Notes: generated from the letters alone by a model not told the origin. A DNA stretch of 30,032 bases from Megasphaera sp. UBA1696 (GCA_002319965.1 DCJQ01000019.1:579-30610); one strand, 5' to 3'; shown: positions 1-7,075, counted from the first letter of the stretch. Program-made: numbers and translations.

Positions 1-430
1 ATTCACATGGTCAGAATTTTCTAAGTTTATAATGTATCGTTTTACGCGATTTCGTTAAGCGTTGAAAGCCGAAGCTGCCACAGAATCACCGTTTTCGCTG
101 TAACCGCGAACGGCTACGATGTTGGCTGCCGGTGCATCCAGGTTGATGACGGCCTGGTGGTCGTTATGTTCACTGTAGACTCGGCTTGCCACAACCGGAG
201 CCGAAGCCGGGGCCGTTTCAACAACAGCGGCTTTATAATCACCGTTGTCACTGTACTGGATCGAATCTGCCGAAACGAAGGCTGCGCCTGCCAGGGACAT
301 GGTCAATACGGCTGCTGATAATACTTGTTTAAAGATGTTCTTTTTCATGATTGGGTCTCTCCTTTTATATAAAAACCATCGTCATTCACATGGTCAGAAT
401 TTTCTAAATTTATAATGTATCGTTTTATGC
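1..430. repeat. Tandem 383-bp duplication, cut by the window edge
   Basis: Bases 2 to about 70 are almost the same as bases 385 to about 453, covering the end of the coding region and its downstream flank (CATGGTCAGAATTTTCTAA and following). Gene starts and stops are offset by 383 bp. Because the duplicated flank begins at the left edge, another copy may lie just outside the window. Confidence 0.8.
55..348 (-). CDS. Small secreted repeat protein, copy 1
   Basis: A 97-residue protein of unrecognised family. Residues 1-27 form a signal peptide (MKKNIFKQVLSA, hydrophobic core, cleavage near SADS). The mature part is about 70 residues and consists of three units built on Y-S-(E/D)-N-G-(D/S)-x-x-A-A, separated by Ala/Pro/Val linkers. 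The ATG has a good ribosome site (AAAGGAG, about 9 bases upstream). It is the third gene of a tandem series of paralogs and is nearly identical to the next one. It should be exported through Sec to the periplasm or outside. The function is unknown: a structural, adhesive or metal-binding repeat would all fit, with no direct evidence for any. Confidence 0.8.
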   Translation of the reverse strand: MKKNIFKQVLSAAVLTMSLAGAAFVSADSIQYSDNGDYKAAVVETAPASAPVVASRVYSEHNDHQAVINLDAPAANIVAVRGYSENGDSVAASAFNA

Positions 431-437
431 AATCTCG

Positions 438-731
438 TTAAGCGTTGAAAGCCGAAGCTGCAACCTGATCACCGTTTTCGCTATAGCCGCGAGAAGCAAC
501 GACTTTAGTAGCCGGTACGTTCAAGTTAATGGCGGCCTGATGGTCAGCATTTTCACTGTAGACTCGGCTTGCCACAACCGGTGCCGAGGCGGGGGCCGTT
601 TCAACAACAGCGGCTTTATAATCCCCGTTGTCACTGTACTGGATCGAATCGGCAGAAGCGAAGGCTGCGCCTGCCAGGCCCATCGTCAATACCATGGCCG
701 ATAATACTTGTTTAAACATTCCTTTTTTCAT
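438..731 (-). CDS. Small secreted repeat protein, copy 2
   Basis: A 97-residue paralog lying exactly 383 bp from copy 1. The signal peptide (MKKGMFKQVLSA) and first repeat unit match copy 1 closely, while the second and third units have diverged. The three Y-S-x-N repeat units keep their positions. AAGGAG lies upstream of the ATG. The 3' flank, including the stop codon and about 50 following bases, is also duplicated beside copy 1, so the copies arose by tandem duplication of gene plus flank. The family was not recognised and no function is assigned. Confidence 0.8.
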   Translation of the reverse strand: MKKGMFKQVLSAMVLTMGLAGAAFASADSIQYSDNGDYKAAVVETAPASAPVVASRVYSENADHQAAINLNVPATKVVASRGYSENGDQVAASAFNA

Positions 732-822
732 CTTTTTTATCTCCTTTTTATCTAAAAATCATTGGGCATTCCCAAATGATTGGAATCTTCCAAATCTATG
801 TGAACTCGTTGTTACGAGATTA

Positions 823-1125
823 TTAATTATTCTCAAAGGCTGAAGCAGCAACGAAGCTTCCATTTTCGCTGTAACCGCGAACATCATCGCTCTTTACGGC
901 TGCCGGCGCCTTTTTAATGACAGCTGCCTGATAACTTCCGTTTTCGCTGTAGCCGCGGATGTCAGACTGCATCGAAGCCGTCGGGACCGATTCAATAACT
1001 GCGGCCTGATAGCTTCCGTTTTCACTGAACTGAACCGAATCGGCAGAAGCGAAAGCAGCACCGCCGGCCAGGGACATCGTCAAAACCATAGCTGATAATA
1101 CTTGTTTGAATATTCCTTGTTTCAT
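823..1125 (-). CDS. Small secreted repeat protein, copy 3 (most divergent)
   Basis: A 100-residue paralog of the two downstream genes. The signal peptide is strongly conserved (MKQGIFKQVLSAMVLTMSLAG). The mature part again has three units of the form (Y/F)-S-E-N-G-S-(Y/F)-x-A-A, here more regular than in the other copies, with lysine-containing linkers. The ribosome site is AGAAGGAG before ATG. It is first in the series and has a consensus-like promoter upstream, so it may lead the transcription of all three. It looks like the oldest branch of the array. The function is unknown. Confidence 0.8.
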   Translation of the reverse strand: MKQGIFKQVLSAMVLTMSLAGGAAFASADSVQFSENGSYQAAVIESVPTASMQSDIRGYSENGSYQAAVIKKAPAAVKSDDVRGYSENGSFVAASAFENN

Positions 1126-1188
1126 AATTTATTTCTCCTTCTATGTAAAAACCATTACTAATTCAAAATCAATCTTTAGCATGGTTGT

Positions 1189-1217
1189 ATTATACTCCAC
1201 ATTTCGAGATATATCAA
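1189..1217 (-). promoter_or_regulatory. Sigma-70-type promoter of the secreted repeat genes
   Basis: On the minus strand TTGATA (1217-1212), a 17-base spacer and TATAAT (1194-1189) lie about 60 bases before the ATG of copy 3. This is one of the best promoter matches in the window and suggests strong expression. Confidence 0.75.
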
Positions 1218-1253
1218 TATTACAATGAATTTATTTTTGATATTTTTTCTTAA

Positions 1254-1290
1254 AATTATTAATGACAACCGTTGGCTGTCATTAATAATT
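1254..1290 (-). terminator. Terminator-like palindrome after the CMD gene
   Basis: Two 14-base arms (AATTATTAATGACA and TGTCATTAATAATT) form a perfect AT-rich inverted repeat around a short GC-containing centre. It sits 14 bases after the stop of the upstream operon, with TTTT following on the minus strand, so it probably ends that transcript. A protein-binding site is an alternative. Confidence 0.55.
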
Positions 1291-1304
1291 AAGAACACCT
1301 TGCA

Positions 1305-1757
1305 TTACTGATCTCCGTAGACTTCCTTCGCATAGGCGAATGCGGCCCAGGCTTTCGGCCATCCGCTGTAAAAAGCGAGTTGGGTAATGATTTCAACCAT
1401 TTCATCTTTAGTCACGCCGTTTTTCTTGGCCGTTTCCATATGGAACTTCAAAGATGAATCGACAAGACCTTGGGCGATCAAGGCCGAAACCGTGACGATG
1501 CTCCGTTCTTTCAAGGCGAGGACATCGTTCTTGCTCCAGACTTCTCCAAAGAGGATGTCATCATTATAGCGGGCAAAATCCGGTGCAAAATCACCTAACC
1601 GCTGCCGACCGGCAGTCTGGACAATTTTTACAGCTTTTTTAGATTGTGTATCGTTGCTCATCGCATAAGCTCCTTCCGTTCCCATAAACAACGTCCCAGC
1701 CAGCAGCATAAAGCTCAAAGCCAGAACCAATTTGATATATCCTTTAATAACCATCAT
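1305..1757 (-). CDS. Exported carboxymuconolactone decarboxylase-family protein
   Basis: A 150-residue protein with a signal peptide at residues 1-32 (hydrophobic core, cleavage after GAYA or AYAM). The rest is a CMD-family helical domain, with the typical run from LALKERSIVTVSALIAQG through the helix containing H-M-E-T-A-K-K-N-G-V-T to the closing QLAFYSGWPKAWAA. The CxxC pair of the AhpD peroxidase branch is absent, so peroxidase activity is not supported. It is the last gene of the flavodoxin-cupin operon: its ribosome site overlaps the cupin stop (TAAGGCGG) with a 9-base gap. Export of a CMD protein is unusual, because its operon mates look cytoplasmic. Family confident, reaction unknown. 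Confidence 0.85.
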   Translation of the reverse strand: MMVIKGYIKLVLALSFMLLAGTLFMGTEGAYAMSNDTQSKKAVKIVQTAGRQRLGDFAPDFARYNDDILFGEVWSKNDVLALKERSIVTVSALIAQGLVDSSLKFHMETAKKNGVTKDEMVEIITQLAFYSGWPKAWAAFAYAKEVYGDQ

Positions 1758-1766
1758 GACACCGCC

Positions 1767-2186
1767 TTACGGAAGCTTGTTGTAATCGGCTTCGGAAACG
1801 GGTTCACACCATTCGCAGCTCGTATCCTTGCCGGGGACTTCAATGGCCAAGTGCTGAAAAGCACTGTCTTTTGCGGCACCGTGCCAATGTTTGACGTTGG
1901 CCGGAATGTTGACGACGTCACCGGGATGAAGTTCCTGCGCCGGTTTGCCCCATTCCTGATACCAGCCGCGGCCGGCCGTTACCAACAGCATCTGTCCGCC
2001 CCCTTCTGATGCATGATGAATATGCCAATGGTTGCGGCAGGCCGGTTCGAACGTAACGTTGCCGACGATAACTTGTTTCAGGGACAGCATGTTTAAGTAA
2101 CTCATGCCGTCAAAGTACTGTGCATAATCTACGTTTTCTCCGCCTACGGCAAAGATGCTGTTTTTCTTGAGTTCTTCTAATGTCAT
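1767..2186 (-). CDS. Cupin-domain protein
   Basis: A small single-domain cupin of 139 residues. The first cupin motif is visible as H-W-H-I-H-H-A-S-E followed by G after ten residues, and the second as P-A-N-V-K-H-W-H-G. The histidines and glutamate would bind a metal. The start two codons after the first ATG (2192) is chosen because AGGAGG then lies 8 bases upstream instead of 2. Cupins paired with CMD proteins and flavodoxins are common in anaerobes and are usually annotated only as cupin. A role in handling a small organic or oxidised substrate is an inference. It lies between flavodoxin and the CMD gene with short gaps, so it is cotranscribed. Confidence 0.85.
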   Translation of the reverse strand: MTLEELKKNSIFAVGGENVDYAQYFDGMSYLNMLSLKQVIVGNVTFEPACRNHWHIHHASEGGGQMLLVTAGRGWYQEWGKPAQELHPGDVVNIPANVKHWHGAAKDSAFQHLAIEVPGKDTSCEWCEPVSEADYNKLP

Positions 2187-2205
2187 ATCCATACCCTCCT
2201 AAGAT

Positions 2206-2712
2206 TTACGCCTTTTCACTATATTTTCGCTTAATATCGGCAGCCCAACGATCGATGTCGCCGGTATCGCTCACCAAATCGCTGCCGCCGTTGCTGTCAA
2301 ACTGAACTTCCAGAGACGGTCCGAACTCAGCCCCCTTCGCGGCCTGTTCCATATCCTTGATGACGTGGCCCGGCCAGCCGCCGTTGGTCATAAAAGGAAT
2401 GACCGTCTTACCCGTAAAATCGTTGGCTTCCAAAAAGGTTTTCACAGCCGGCGCCATCGTATACCACCAGGTCGGTGTTCCGACGGCGATGACATCGTAA
2501 TCAGCCACATCGTATTCAAGGGGTCGGATGTCCGGTTTATAGCCCTCATTCACTTCGCGCTGGCCTTGATTGACGACGTTCATATAGCTTCCTTCATAGG
2601 GTTTCACCGTTTCAATACGGGCTATGTCGGCACCGGTCGCTAACCGAAGTTGTTCGGCAATCTTTTGCGTATTGCCGTTCGACCAAGAATAATAGACAAT
2701 TAATAGGTTCAT
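2206..2712 (-). CDS. Flavodoxin
   Basis: A 168-residue flavodoxin-fold protein. The FMN phosphate loop is visible near the start (Y-S-W-S-N-G-N-T-Q-K, residues 8-17). The later segments V-G-T-P-T-W-W-Y-T and F-M-T-N-G-G-W-P-G match the FMN isoalloxazine loops of the long-chain NAD(P)H-oxidoreductase-like flavodoxins. It would carry electrons in the cytoplasm. Its ribosome site GGGAGG is inside the last codons of the preceding small gene, whose TGA ends two bases before this ATG, so the two are translationally coupled. The divergent LysR regulator probably controls it. Confidence 0.9.
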   Translation of the reverse strand: MNLLIVYYSWSNGNTQKIAEQLRLATGADIARIETVKPYEGSYMNVVNQGQREVNEGYKPDIRPLEYDVADYDVIAVGTPTWWYTMAPAVKTFLEANDFTGKTVIPFMTNGGWPGHVIKDMEQAAKGAEFGPSLEVQFDSNGGSDLVSDTGDIDRWAADIKRKYSEKA

Positions 2713-2714
2713 AA

Positions 2715-2921
2715 TCAGCCTCCCTTTTTTAACTGATGCAGTAAGTAATCGAGGCGGTCCAGCTGCTTCTGCTTGTCGTGAATCTTATCCAGCAGGCACC
2801 GTCGGTACTGACGCAAGTAAAGGAAGCGCTGTTCATCATCGGCCAATCTTTTATACTGTTCAATACAGTCTTGTGAGCAGCCGACATCGACTAAACTCTT
2901 CCATGATTCAGGTTCCATCAT
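2715..2921 (-). CDS. Small helical protein resembling a MerR C-terminal coil
   Basis: A 68-69-residue protein opening the operon. It contains a cysteine pair (C-S-Q-D-C) near residues 16-20, then a long charged helix ending in Q-L-D-R-L-D-Y-L-L-H-Q-L. That pattern resembles the C-terminal dimerisation coil of MerR-type regulators, but no DNA-binding domain is present. Three ATG codons follow GGGAGG (2924, 2921, 2918); the second or third has better spacing. Coupling to flavodoxin supports it as real. It could be a remnant of a regulator or a free-standing sensor; neither is shown. Confidence 0.65.
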   Translation of the reverse strand: MMEPESWKSLVDVGCSQDCIEQYKRLADDEQRFLYLRQYRRCLLDKIHDKQKQLDRLDYLLHQLKKGG

Positions 2922-2956
2922 CATGGCCTCCCTTCTTGCCCGTCTTACAAGGACTT

Positions 2957-2985
2957 ATCTTAGCAGACGATCCTTGAAATGTAAA
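2957..2985 (-). promoter_or_regulatory. Flavodoxin operon promoter, copy 1 (nearest)
   Basis: TTTACA (2985-2980), a 17-base spacer and TAAGAT (2962-2957) on the minus strand, about 35 bases before the first operon gene. The same hexamers and spacing recur twice further upstream. Confidence 0.7.
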
Positions 2986-3119
2986 AAGCTTATATCTTAT
3001 TTCCAGACATACACTTCAGGCATATTTCTTATTTCAAAGCGTGCTGTCCTTCAAAAAACGATCAGAAGGCACGCATTCATCTTTCGACGTATCGAACGCC
3101 TGTCCCTTGGGACGCTCTT

Positions 3120-3148
3120 ATCTTAACAAACTTGGTCAGGAATGTAAA
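3120..3148 (-). promoter_or_regulatory. Flavodoxin operon promoter, copy 2
   Basis: TTTACA (3148-3143), 17 bases, TAAGAT (3125-3120) on the minus strand, identical hexamers to copy 1. A perfect palindrome GTCCCTTGGGAC (3102-3113) lies where transcription would start, and TTCGACGTATCGAA (about 3083-3096) lies just beyond. Confidence 0.65.
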
Positions 3149-3296
3149 AGTCTTATATTCAATACCTAGACATTTTCAAAATGTATTTCAAGGATTTTCA
3201 GACAGGCTTCTTACTTCCCATCCCTTCCGTTAGGAACTGTGACAGAAGCGAATCCATCGCTCGACGTATCGAAGGCCTGTCCCTTGGGACACTCTT

Positions 3297-3325
3297 ATCT
3301 TAACAAAACCAGTTAGGAATGTAAA
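3297..3325 (-). promoter_or_regulatory. Flavodoxin operon promoter, copy 3 (farthest)
   Basis: TTTACA (3325-3320), 17 bases, TAAGAT (3302-3297) on the minus strand. The palindrome GTCCCTTGGGAC (3279-3290) and the TCGACGTATCGA element (3261-3272) recur at the same offsets as in copy 2. Confidence 0.65.
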
Positions 3326-3362
3326 AGTGTTATATTTAATATCTAGACATTCACCAATCGTA

Positions 3363-3391
3363 TTGCAAAGGTTATAAAAAAATCGTATACT
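3363..3391 (+). promoter_or_regulatory. Promoter of the LysR gene
   Basis: TTGCAA (3363-3368), a 17-base spacer and TATACT (3386-3391) lie 37 bases before the chosen ATG. This position next to the repeated operon promoters fits autoregulation from a shared divergent control region, which is typical of LysR genes. Confidence 0.7.
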
Positions 3392-3428
3392 TATGGTAAT
3401 ACATTATGTCATATGCGAGGAGGAAGCT

Positions 3429-4334
3429 ATGGAAATACGGACGTTAGAATACTTTTTGGCCGTCGCCAGAGAAGAAAATATGACCGAAGCGGCCAACACC
3501 CTGCACATTACGCAACCGACCTTATCGCGTCAAATAGCCGATTTAGAACAGGAATTGGGCAAGCAGCTCTTCATCCGGACCAATCGCAATACGAAACTGA
3601 CCGAAGACGGCATCCACCTCCGCCAACGAGCCGAGGAAATCCTGTCGCTCGTCCGTCAGACCGAAGCTGAAATCAGTGACGATCAAACCGATTTAACGGG
3701 CTGTATCCGCCTCGGTGCCGGCGAAACGCGTATTGCTCACTTCTTAACCGATGCCTTTACGGACCTTCACCTCCAGCACCCGCAGGTCACGTGCAACCTC
3801 TTTACGGGCAATGCCGATATCGTCGAAGAAAAACTGTCCCACGGGCTGATCGATTTCGGCTTATTCATCGACCCCTTCGATGCCTCAGGCTTTGAATCCA
3901 TCGCCCTTCCTGAAAGAGACCAAGTCGGCATCATCACCAAAAGTGACAGCCCGTGGAGCCATTACAAGACCATCACGCCGGAGATTATAGCCGACATGCC
4001 CCTCTTGGTATCGTCGCGCCGAACGACCCACGCCTTTGACTTTGACTCCTGGTCCGGAGGAACCCTCAAACAGGAAGATCTGAATATCGTCGGCTCTTTT
4101 GACCTCATCGGAAACGCCTCTTTACTCATAAAAGGAGGCCTTACCAACGCCATGGCCATGTCCGGCCTTTATCAGCAGCAGGATAACGATATCACCTATG
4201 TTCCCTTAGAACCGGCCCGGTATTTATCCTGTGTCGTAGCCTGGAAAAAATATCAGCTCCTGTCCCGTGCGTCCGAAGCCTTTTTAAATTGCCTGAAAAA
4301 GCAAGTCGACGAGTATAAGAAGGCAAATCCCTGA
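3429..4334 (+). CDS. LysR-family transcriptional regulator
   Basis: A 301-residue regulator. The N-terminal winged helix-turn-helix is clear (MEIRTLEYFLAVAREENMTE, then A-A-N-T-L-H-I-T-Q-P-T-L-S-R-Q-I), followed by the linker helix and a periplasmic-binding-like effector domain from about residue 90 to the end. The ATG at 3429 is chosen over the one at 3393 because GAGGAGG lies just upstream and the protein then begins at the family's usual position. It is divergent from the flavodoxin-cupin-CMD operon, the classic arrangement for a LysR protein controlling its neighbour. The effector is unknown. By analogy with similar loci it may be a redox or electrophile signal. Confidence 0.92.
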   Translation: MEIRTLEYFLAVAREENMTEAANTLHITQPTLSRQIADLEQELGKQLFIRTNRNTKLTEDGIHLRQRAEEILSLVRQTEAEISDDQTDLTGCIRLGAGETRIAHFLTDAFTDLHLQHPQVTCNLFTGNADIVEEKLSHGLIDFGLFIDPFDASGFESIALPERDQVGIITKSDSPWSHYKTITPEIIADMPLLVSSRRTTHAFDFDSWSGGTLKQEDLNIVGSFDLIGNASLLIKGGLTNAMAMSGLYQQQDNDITYVPLEPARYLSCVVAWKKYQLLSRASEAFLNCLKKQVDEYKKANP

Positions 4335-4346
4335 CCTAGCTCAAAG

Positions 4347-4380
4347 GAAAGACTGATTTCAAGGGGAATCAGTCTTTCTT
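4347..4380 (+). terminator. Terminator of the LysR gene
   Basis: A 12-bp perfect stem (GAAAGACTGATT with AATCAGTCTTTC), an 8-base loop and a T-rich tail, starting 12 bases after the stop codon. Confidence 0.8.
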
Positions 4381-4398
4381 TCCTACAAAAAAGCACAC

Positions 4399-4444
4399 AA
4401 AAAAGCCGGTTCATGAAACGACGTGTTCATGAACCGGCTTTTTT
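4399..4444 (-). terminator. Terminator of rpmF, able to act on both strands
   Basis: An 18-bp perfect stem made of AAAAAGCCGGTTCATGAA and its complement, with an 8-base loop. The A and T runs at both ends give a U-tract on either strand. It lies 10 bases after the rpmF stop. Confidence 0.85.
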
Positions 4445-4454
4445 ATGTACAACC

Positions 4455-4640
4455 TTATTCGGCCGTTGTGTTGTTGACAACCTGTTTGCCTTTATAGTAG
4501 CCGCAAGTCGGGCATACGTGATGAGGCATCATTGCTTCGTGGCACTGCGGGCATTCAACGAAACCCGGTGCTGTCAATTTCCAGTTTGCGCGACGCATCT
4601 TCTGACGAGTCTGGGATAATCTGTTCTTTGGTACTGCCAT
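4455..4640 (-). CDS. rpmF: 50S ribosomal protein L32
   Basis: A 61-residue ribosomal protein. The start MAVPKNRLSQTRQKMRRANWK is diagnostic of L32. Two cysteine pairs (C-P-Q-C and C-P-T-C-G) form the zinc ribbon of the four-cysteine, zinc-dependent form. The ATG at 4640 is chosen because AAGGAGGTG lies 6-8 bases upstream; an in-frame GTG at 4649 would overlap that site. It follows the DUF177 gene by 36 bases, the widely conserved yceD-rpmF order, and is read from the strong promoter before yceD. Confidence 0.97.
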   Translation of the reverse strand: MAVPKNRLSQTRQKMRRANWKLTAPGFVECPQCHEAMMPHHVCPTCGYYKGKQVVNNTTAE

Positions 4641-4676
4641 GGTCTGCACCTCCTTAGATCACATGGTACGTTATTT

Positions 4677-5183
4677 CTAGCGCTCTTCTTTGGATCGTAA
4701 TAATTGAGCCAAGACGTCGAGTCTCGGGTCAATATTGTCGGTAGGACAACTACAGGGTCCGTCATTCAGGTTTGCACCGCACTGCGGACAAAGTCCCTTA
4801 CAGTCAGGCCGGCACAACACCCTCATAGGCTCGCTGAGGATCAACGTTTCTCTAATTGTCTCCGTCAAATCGATGTATTCCCCGTTATAGGGCAATACGT
4901 CCTCTGGAAGCCCTGCTTCCGTACCATAGACTTCAGACAGTGTTTCATTCCGATCCACCAATACCGGTGACAAGCATCGGCTGCAGGTGTAGCCTCCGGA
5001 TACTCGTATGTTTCCATGTACAACGATATGATTGCCATCGAATCCATACGTTCCGTCTACAGCTACAGTGGCGTCTTTCCAAGGAAATTCGTCCACATCA
5101 CCCAGTTCGGCAGCCGGACATTCAAAAGAGAAGGGAAATGACTTCCCCGCTTCTTTTAGTGCTTCTTCGACTTGTAGTTTCAT
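4677..5183 (-). CDS. yceD: YceD/DUF177 family rRNA-accumulation protein
   Basis: A 168-residue DUF177 protein. Characteristic parts are C-S-R-C-L near residue 68, the acidic segment D-L-T-E-T-I-R-E-T-L and the C-terminal cysteine cluster C-R-P-D-C-K-G-L-C-P-Q-C-G, followed by D-P-R-L-D-V-L-A-Q-L. In bacteria and plastids the family is linked to 23S rRNA accumulation and lies directly before rpmF, as here. The leader is short, with the promoter about 20 bases before the ATG and GAGGT as ribosome site. The cysteine pairs suggest metal binding, which is an inference. Confidence 0.92.
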   Translation of the reverse strand: MKLQVEEALKEAGKSFPFSFECPAAELGDVDEFPWKDATVAVDGTYGFDGNHIVVHGNIRVSGGYTCSRCLSPVLVDRNETLSEVYGTEAGLPEDVLPYNGEYIDLTETIRETLILSEPMRVLCRPDCKGLCPQCGANLNDGPCSCPTDNIDPRLDVLAQLLRSKEER

Positions 5184-5203
5184 ATTTCTACCTCGACTAT
5201 ACT

Positions 5204-5232
5204 ATTATATCTATCTGGTTAGGCTTTGTCAA
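5204..5232 (-). promoter_or_regulatory. Consensus promoter of yceD-rpmF
   Basis: TTGACA (5232-5227), a 17-base spacer and TATAAT (5209-5204) on the minus strand: both hexamers match the sigma-70 consensus perfectly at ideal spacing. The promoter overlaps the last codons of the upstream kinase gene, so ribosomal protein expression is uncoupled from that gene. Confidence 0.9.
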
Positions 5233-6886
5233 TTCTTTTTTCAGGCCCGATGAATTCCCGCAACAGGGAGTTTCGCGGTACGACGGAAGCGTCGACACCC
5301 TTAAACGGACGCAGGAATTTCAACAACCGCTGGGCTTCGGCATAGTGCACACTGTCCTTTTCGATGGATTCCAATAAGGGTTCGGCGTACGGTTTCAGGA
5401 CGGACAGTTCGTAAGGCAGGGCCGTATTAAAAATCTTGTCGGCATCTTCCTGGTAGGGATAGATGTTCTGTTCTTCTCCGCGGCGAACGTCAGCCCAAAT
5501 ATCCATCGTCGCCATGGGACCGCGGTCACGGAACTGCTGATCTCGCACCATGCGACGGATAATGCGCGTATCCGACGTGGAAATCCGATTGTGGTCGTTG
5601 ATTCGGATCTGGGTCAGGACGCCTAAGGAAATCTTTACCTTTTCATACCGCGGCAACATATAAGTCAGAGAATCATTCAAGGCGTGGAGGCCTTCTACGA
5701 CGACAGGTTGTCCCGCTTCCAGGGTAACCGGCGTATCATCGAAGAAGCGTTTGCCGGTAACGAAGTCAAAACGAGCCAGCTTAACGGCCTTGCCTTGATT
5801 GAGGGCATCGATCTGTTGGTTGAATAAGGGGACGTCGATGGCCCGGAGGGATTCAAAATCATAACTGCCGTCAGGATTTTTCGGCGTGTCTTCCCGATTA
5901 TAGAAGTAGTCGTCGAGGGAGATTCCCAATGGCCGCAGGCCGTTGACCCTGAGGTGTGTCAGTAAGCGCTTGCAGAACGTCGTCTTCCCGGCCGACGAGG
6001 GGCCGGCGATGAGGACGACTTTTATTTTCGGTCGGCGGCTGACGATATAGTCGGCAATCTGGCCCATTTCCTTTTCCTGCAAGGCTTCGGCGACATCGAC
6101 CATGTCCTGAATCGTCCCATTTTCGATATAGTGGTTCAAATCGTAGACGTATTCGCAGCGGACGATGCGTCCCCACTCTTCGGCATCCAAAAAGAGGCGG
6201 GCCATCTTGGGGATTTCCTTGTACTCCGGAAGTTCGTTGGGATTGCCCACAGTCGGCGTTTCCAAAATGACCCCCGGCGCATACGGACGCAGGTTAAAGC
6301 AGGTCAAATAGCCCATGCTGGGAAGGAGCGGTCCCATATAGTAGTCAAAGGTCGGTCCGCACTGATAGGCCAGGATATGGGTGACATCGACGTGCTTGAG
6401 CAGTTCCGCTTCCCGTTCCATATTGCGGTTGCGGCACATGGCCATGGCCGTTTCCGTACTGGCAATGACCTGGGAAATGGCTTCGTCCTGGTCGACGATT
6501 TCATGCATCCGCGTCTTGATCATTTCTACGTCGTGGAAGGTGACCGTATGGCCGATTTCCAACTCGCAGTACAAGGCTTTGCGCAGGGCATGCTTGACCA
6601 ACACCTTGCCGTTCGGATAGAGATCGCTGACGGCGCGGACCAAGAGCAGAATGGCCGTCCGTATCAGGCATTGATTGCCTTCCATCGAATTAATCGGCAG
6701 CCAGTCGACATCGCCGTTTTGATCTACTTTCGTCTTGAGGCCGACACATTCATTATTATAGAGGGCAGCGGCAATGGGCATATCGCCTTTCGGGCCATAT
6801 TCCTCGTAAACCTGCTGCAGCGTCGTTCCTTCTTTTACCTGGTAAGAAGTACCCGACTTCACATCCTGTAAGGTAATCACAGGCAT
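5219..6886 (-). CDS. Nucleoside kinase, uridine-kinase-like with N-terminal TGS-like and ThrRS-like domains
   Basis: A 555-residue protein with the architecture of Firmicutes uridine-kinase-family proteins that carry a front half related to threonyl-tRNA synthetase. Residues 1-65 are TGS-like (V-K-E-G-T-T-L-Q-Q-V-Y) and residues about 70-260 resemble the ThrRS second domain (L-V-R-A-V-S-D-L-Y-P-N-G). From about 285 comes a P-loop kinase with Walker A G-P-S-S-A-G-K-T, the D-D-Y-F-Y-N-R segment and the V-V-E-G-L-H-A-L-N segment. It would phosphorylate a nucleoside with ATP or GTP in the cytoplasm; the substrate is not proven for this subgroup. ATG at 6886 follows GGGAGG; the TTG one codon earlier is rejected. 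Confidence 0.9.
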   Translation of the reverse strand: MPVITLQDVKSGTSYQVKEGTTLQQVYEEYGPKGDMPIAAALYNNECVGLKTKVDQNGDVDWLPINSMEGNQCLIRTAILLLVRAVSDLYPNGKVLVKHALRKALYCELEIGHTVTFHDVEMIKTRMHEIVDQDEAISQVIASTETAMAMCRNRNMEREAELLKHVDVTHILAYQCGPTFDYYMGPLLPSMGYLTCFNLRPYAPGVILETPTVGNPNELPEYKEIPKMARLFLDAEEWGRIVRCEYVYDLNHYIENGTIQDMVDVAEALQEKEMGQIADYIVSRRPKIKVVLIAGPSSAGKTTFCKRLLTHLRVNGLRPLGISLDDYFYNREDTPKNPDGSYDFESLRAIDVPLFNQQIDALNQGKAVKLARFDFVTGKRFFDDTPVTLEAGQPVVVEGLHALNDSLTYMLPRYEKVKISLGVLTQIRINDHNRISTSDTRIIRRMVRDQQFRDRGPMATMDIWADVRRGEEQNIYPYQEDADKIFNTALPYELSVLKPYAEPLLESIEKDSVHYAEAQRLLKFLRPFKGVDASVVPRNSLLREFIGPEKRIDKA

Positions 6887-6918
6887 CAACCTCCCTTTCT
6901 ATCGATGATGATGCTACC

Positions 6919-6927
6919 ATTATAACA
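6919..6927 (-). promoter_or_regulatory. Extended -10 promoter of the nucleoside kinase
   Basis: TGTTATAAT on the minus strand gives a perfect -10 with the TG extension, about 35 bases before the ATG. No good -35 hexamer is seen, as is usual for extended -10 promoters. Confidence 0.6.
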
Positions 6928-7027
6928 TAAATTGAGACTTCCTGACATTTTAACCCCACCGGCTTCCTAAAAGGGAAGATTTCCGATAAGAAAAAAGGGA
7001 CGAGGCTAACTCCGACGGGCTATCTAT

Positions 7028-7035
7028 GGTATAAT
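7028..7035 (+). promoter_or_regulatory. Extended -10 promoter of the 341-residue membrane protein
   Basis: TGGTATAAT, a perfect -10 with upstream TG, lies 40 bases before the ATG at 7076. The -35 region is poor. Confidence 0.55.
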
Positions 7036-7075
7036 GAGAAAATAAGGTTTTACCCTGCCCTAGAAAGGATATGCT

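Larger units (their letters stand above)
2944..3360. repeat. Triplicated intergenic promoter module
   Basis: Three imperfect direct repeats, with a period of 177 bp between copies 3 and 2 and 163 bp between copies 2 and 1. Each carries the same minus-strand promoter plus an upstream block beginning TTATAT and ending AGACAT on the plus strand. Copies 2 and 3 also share the palindromes described for their promoters. Copy 1 has diverged most and lacks the palindromes. Confidence 0.75.
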
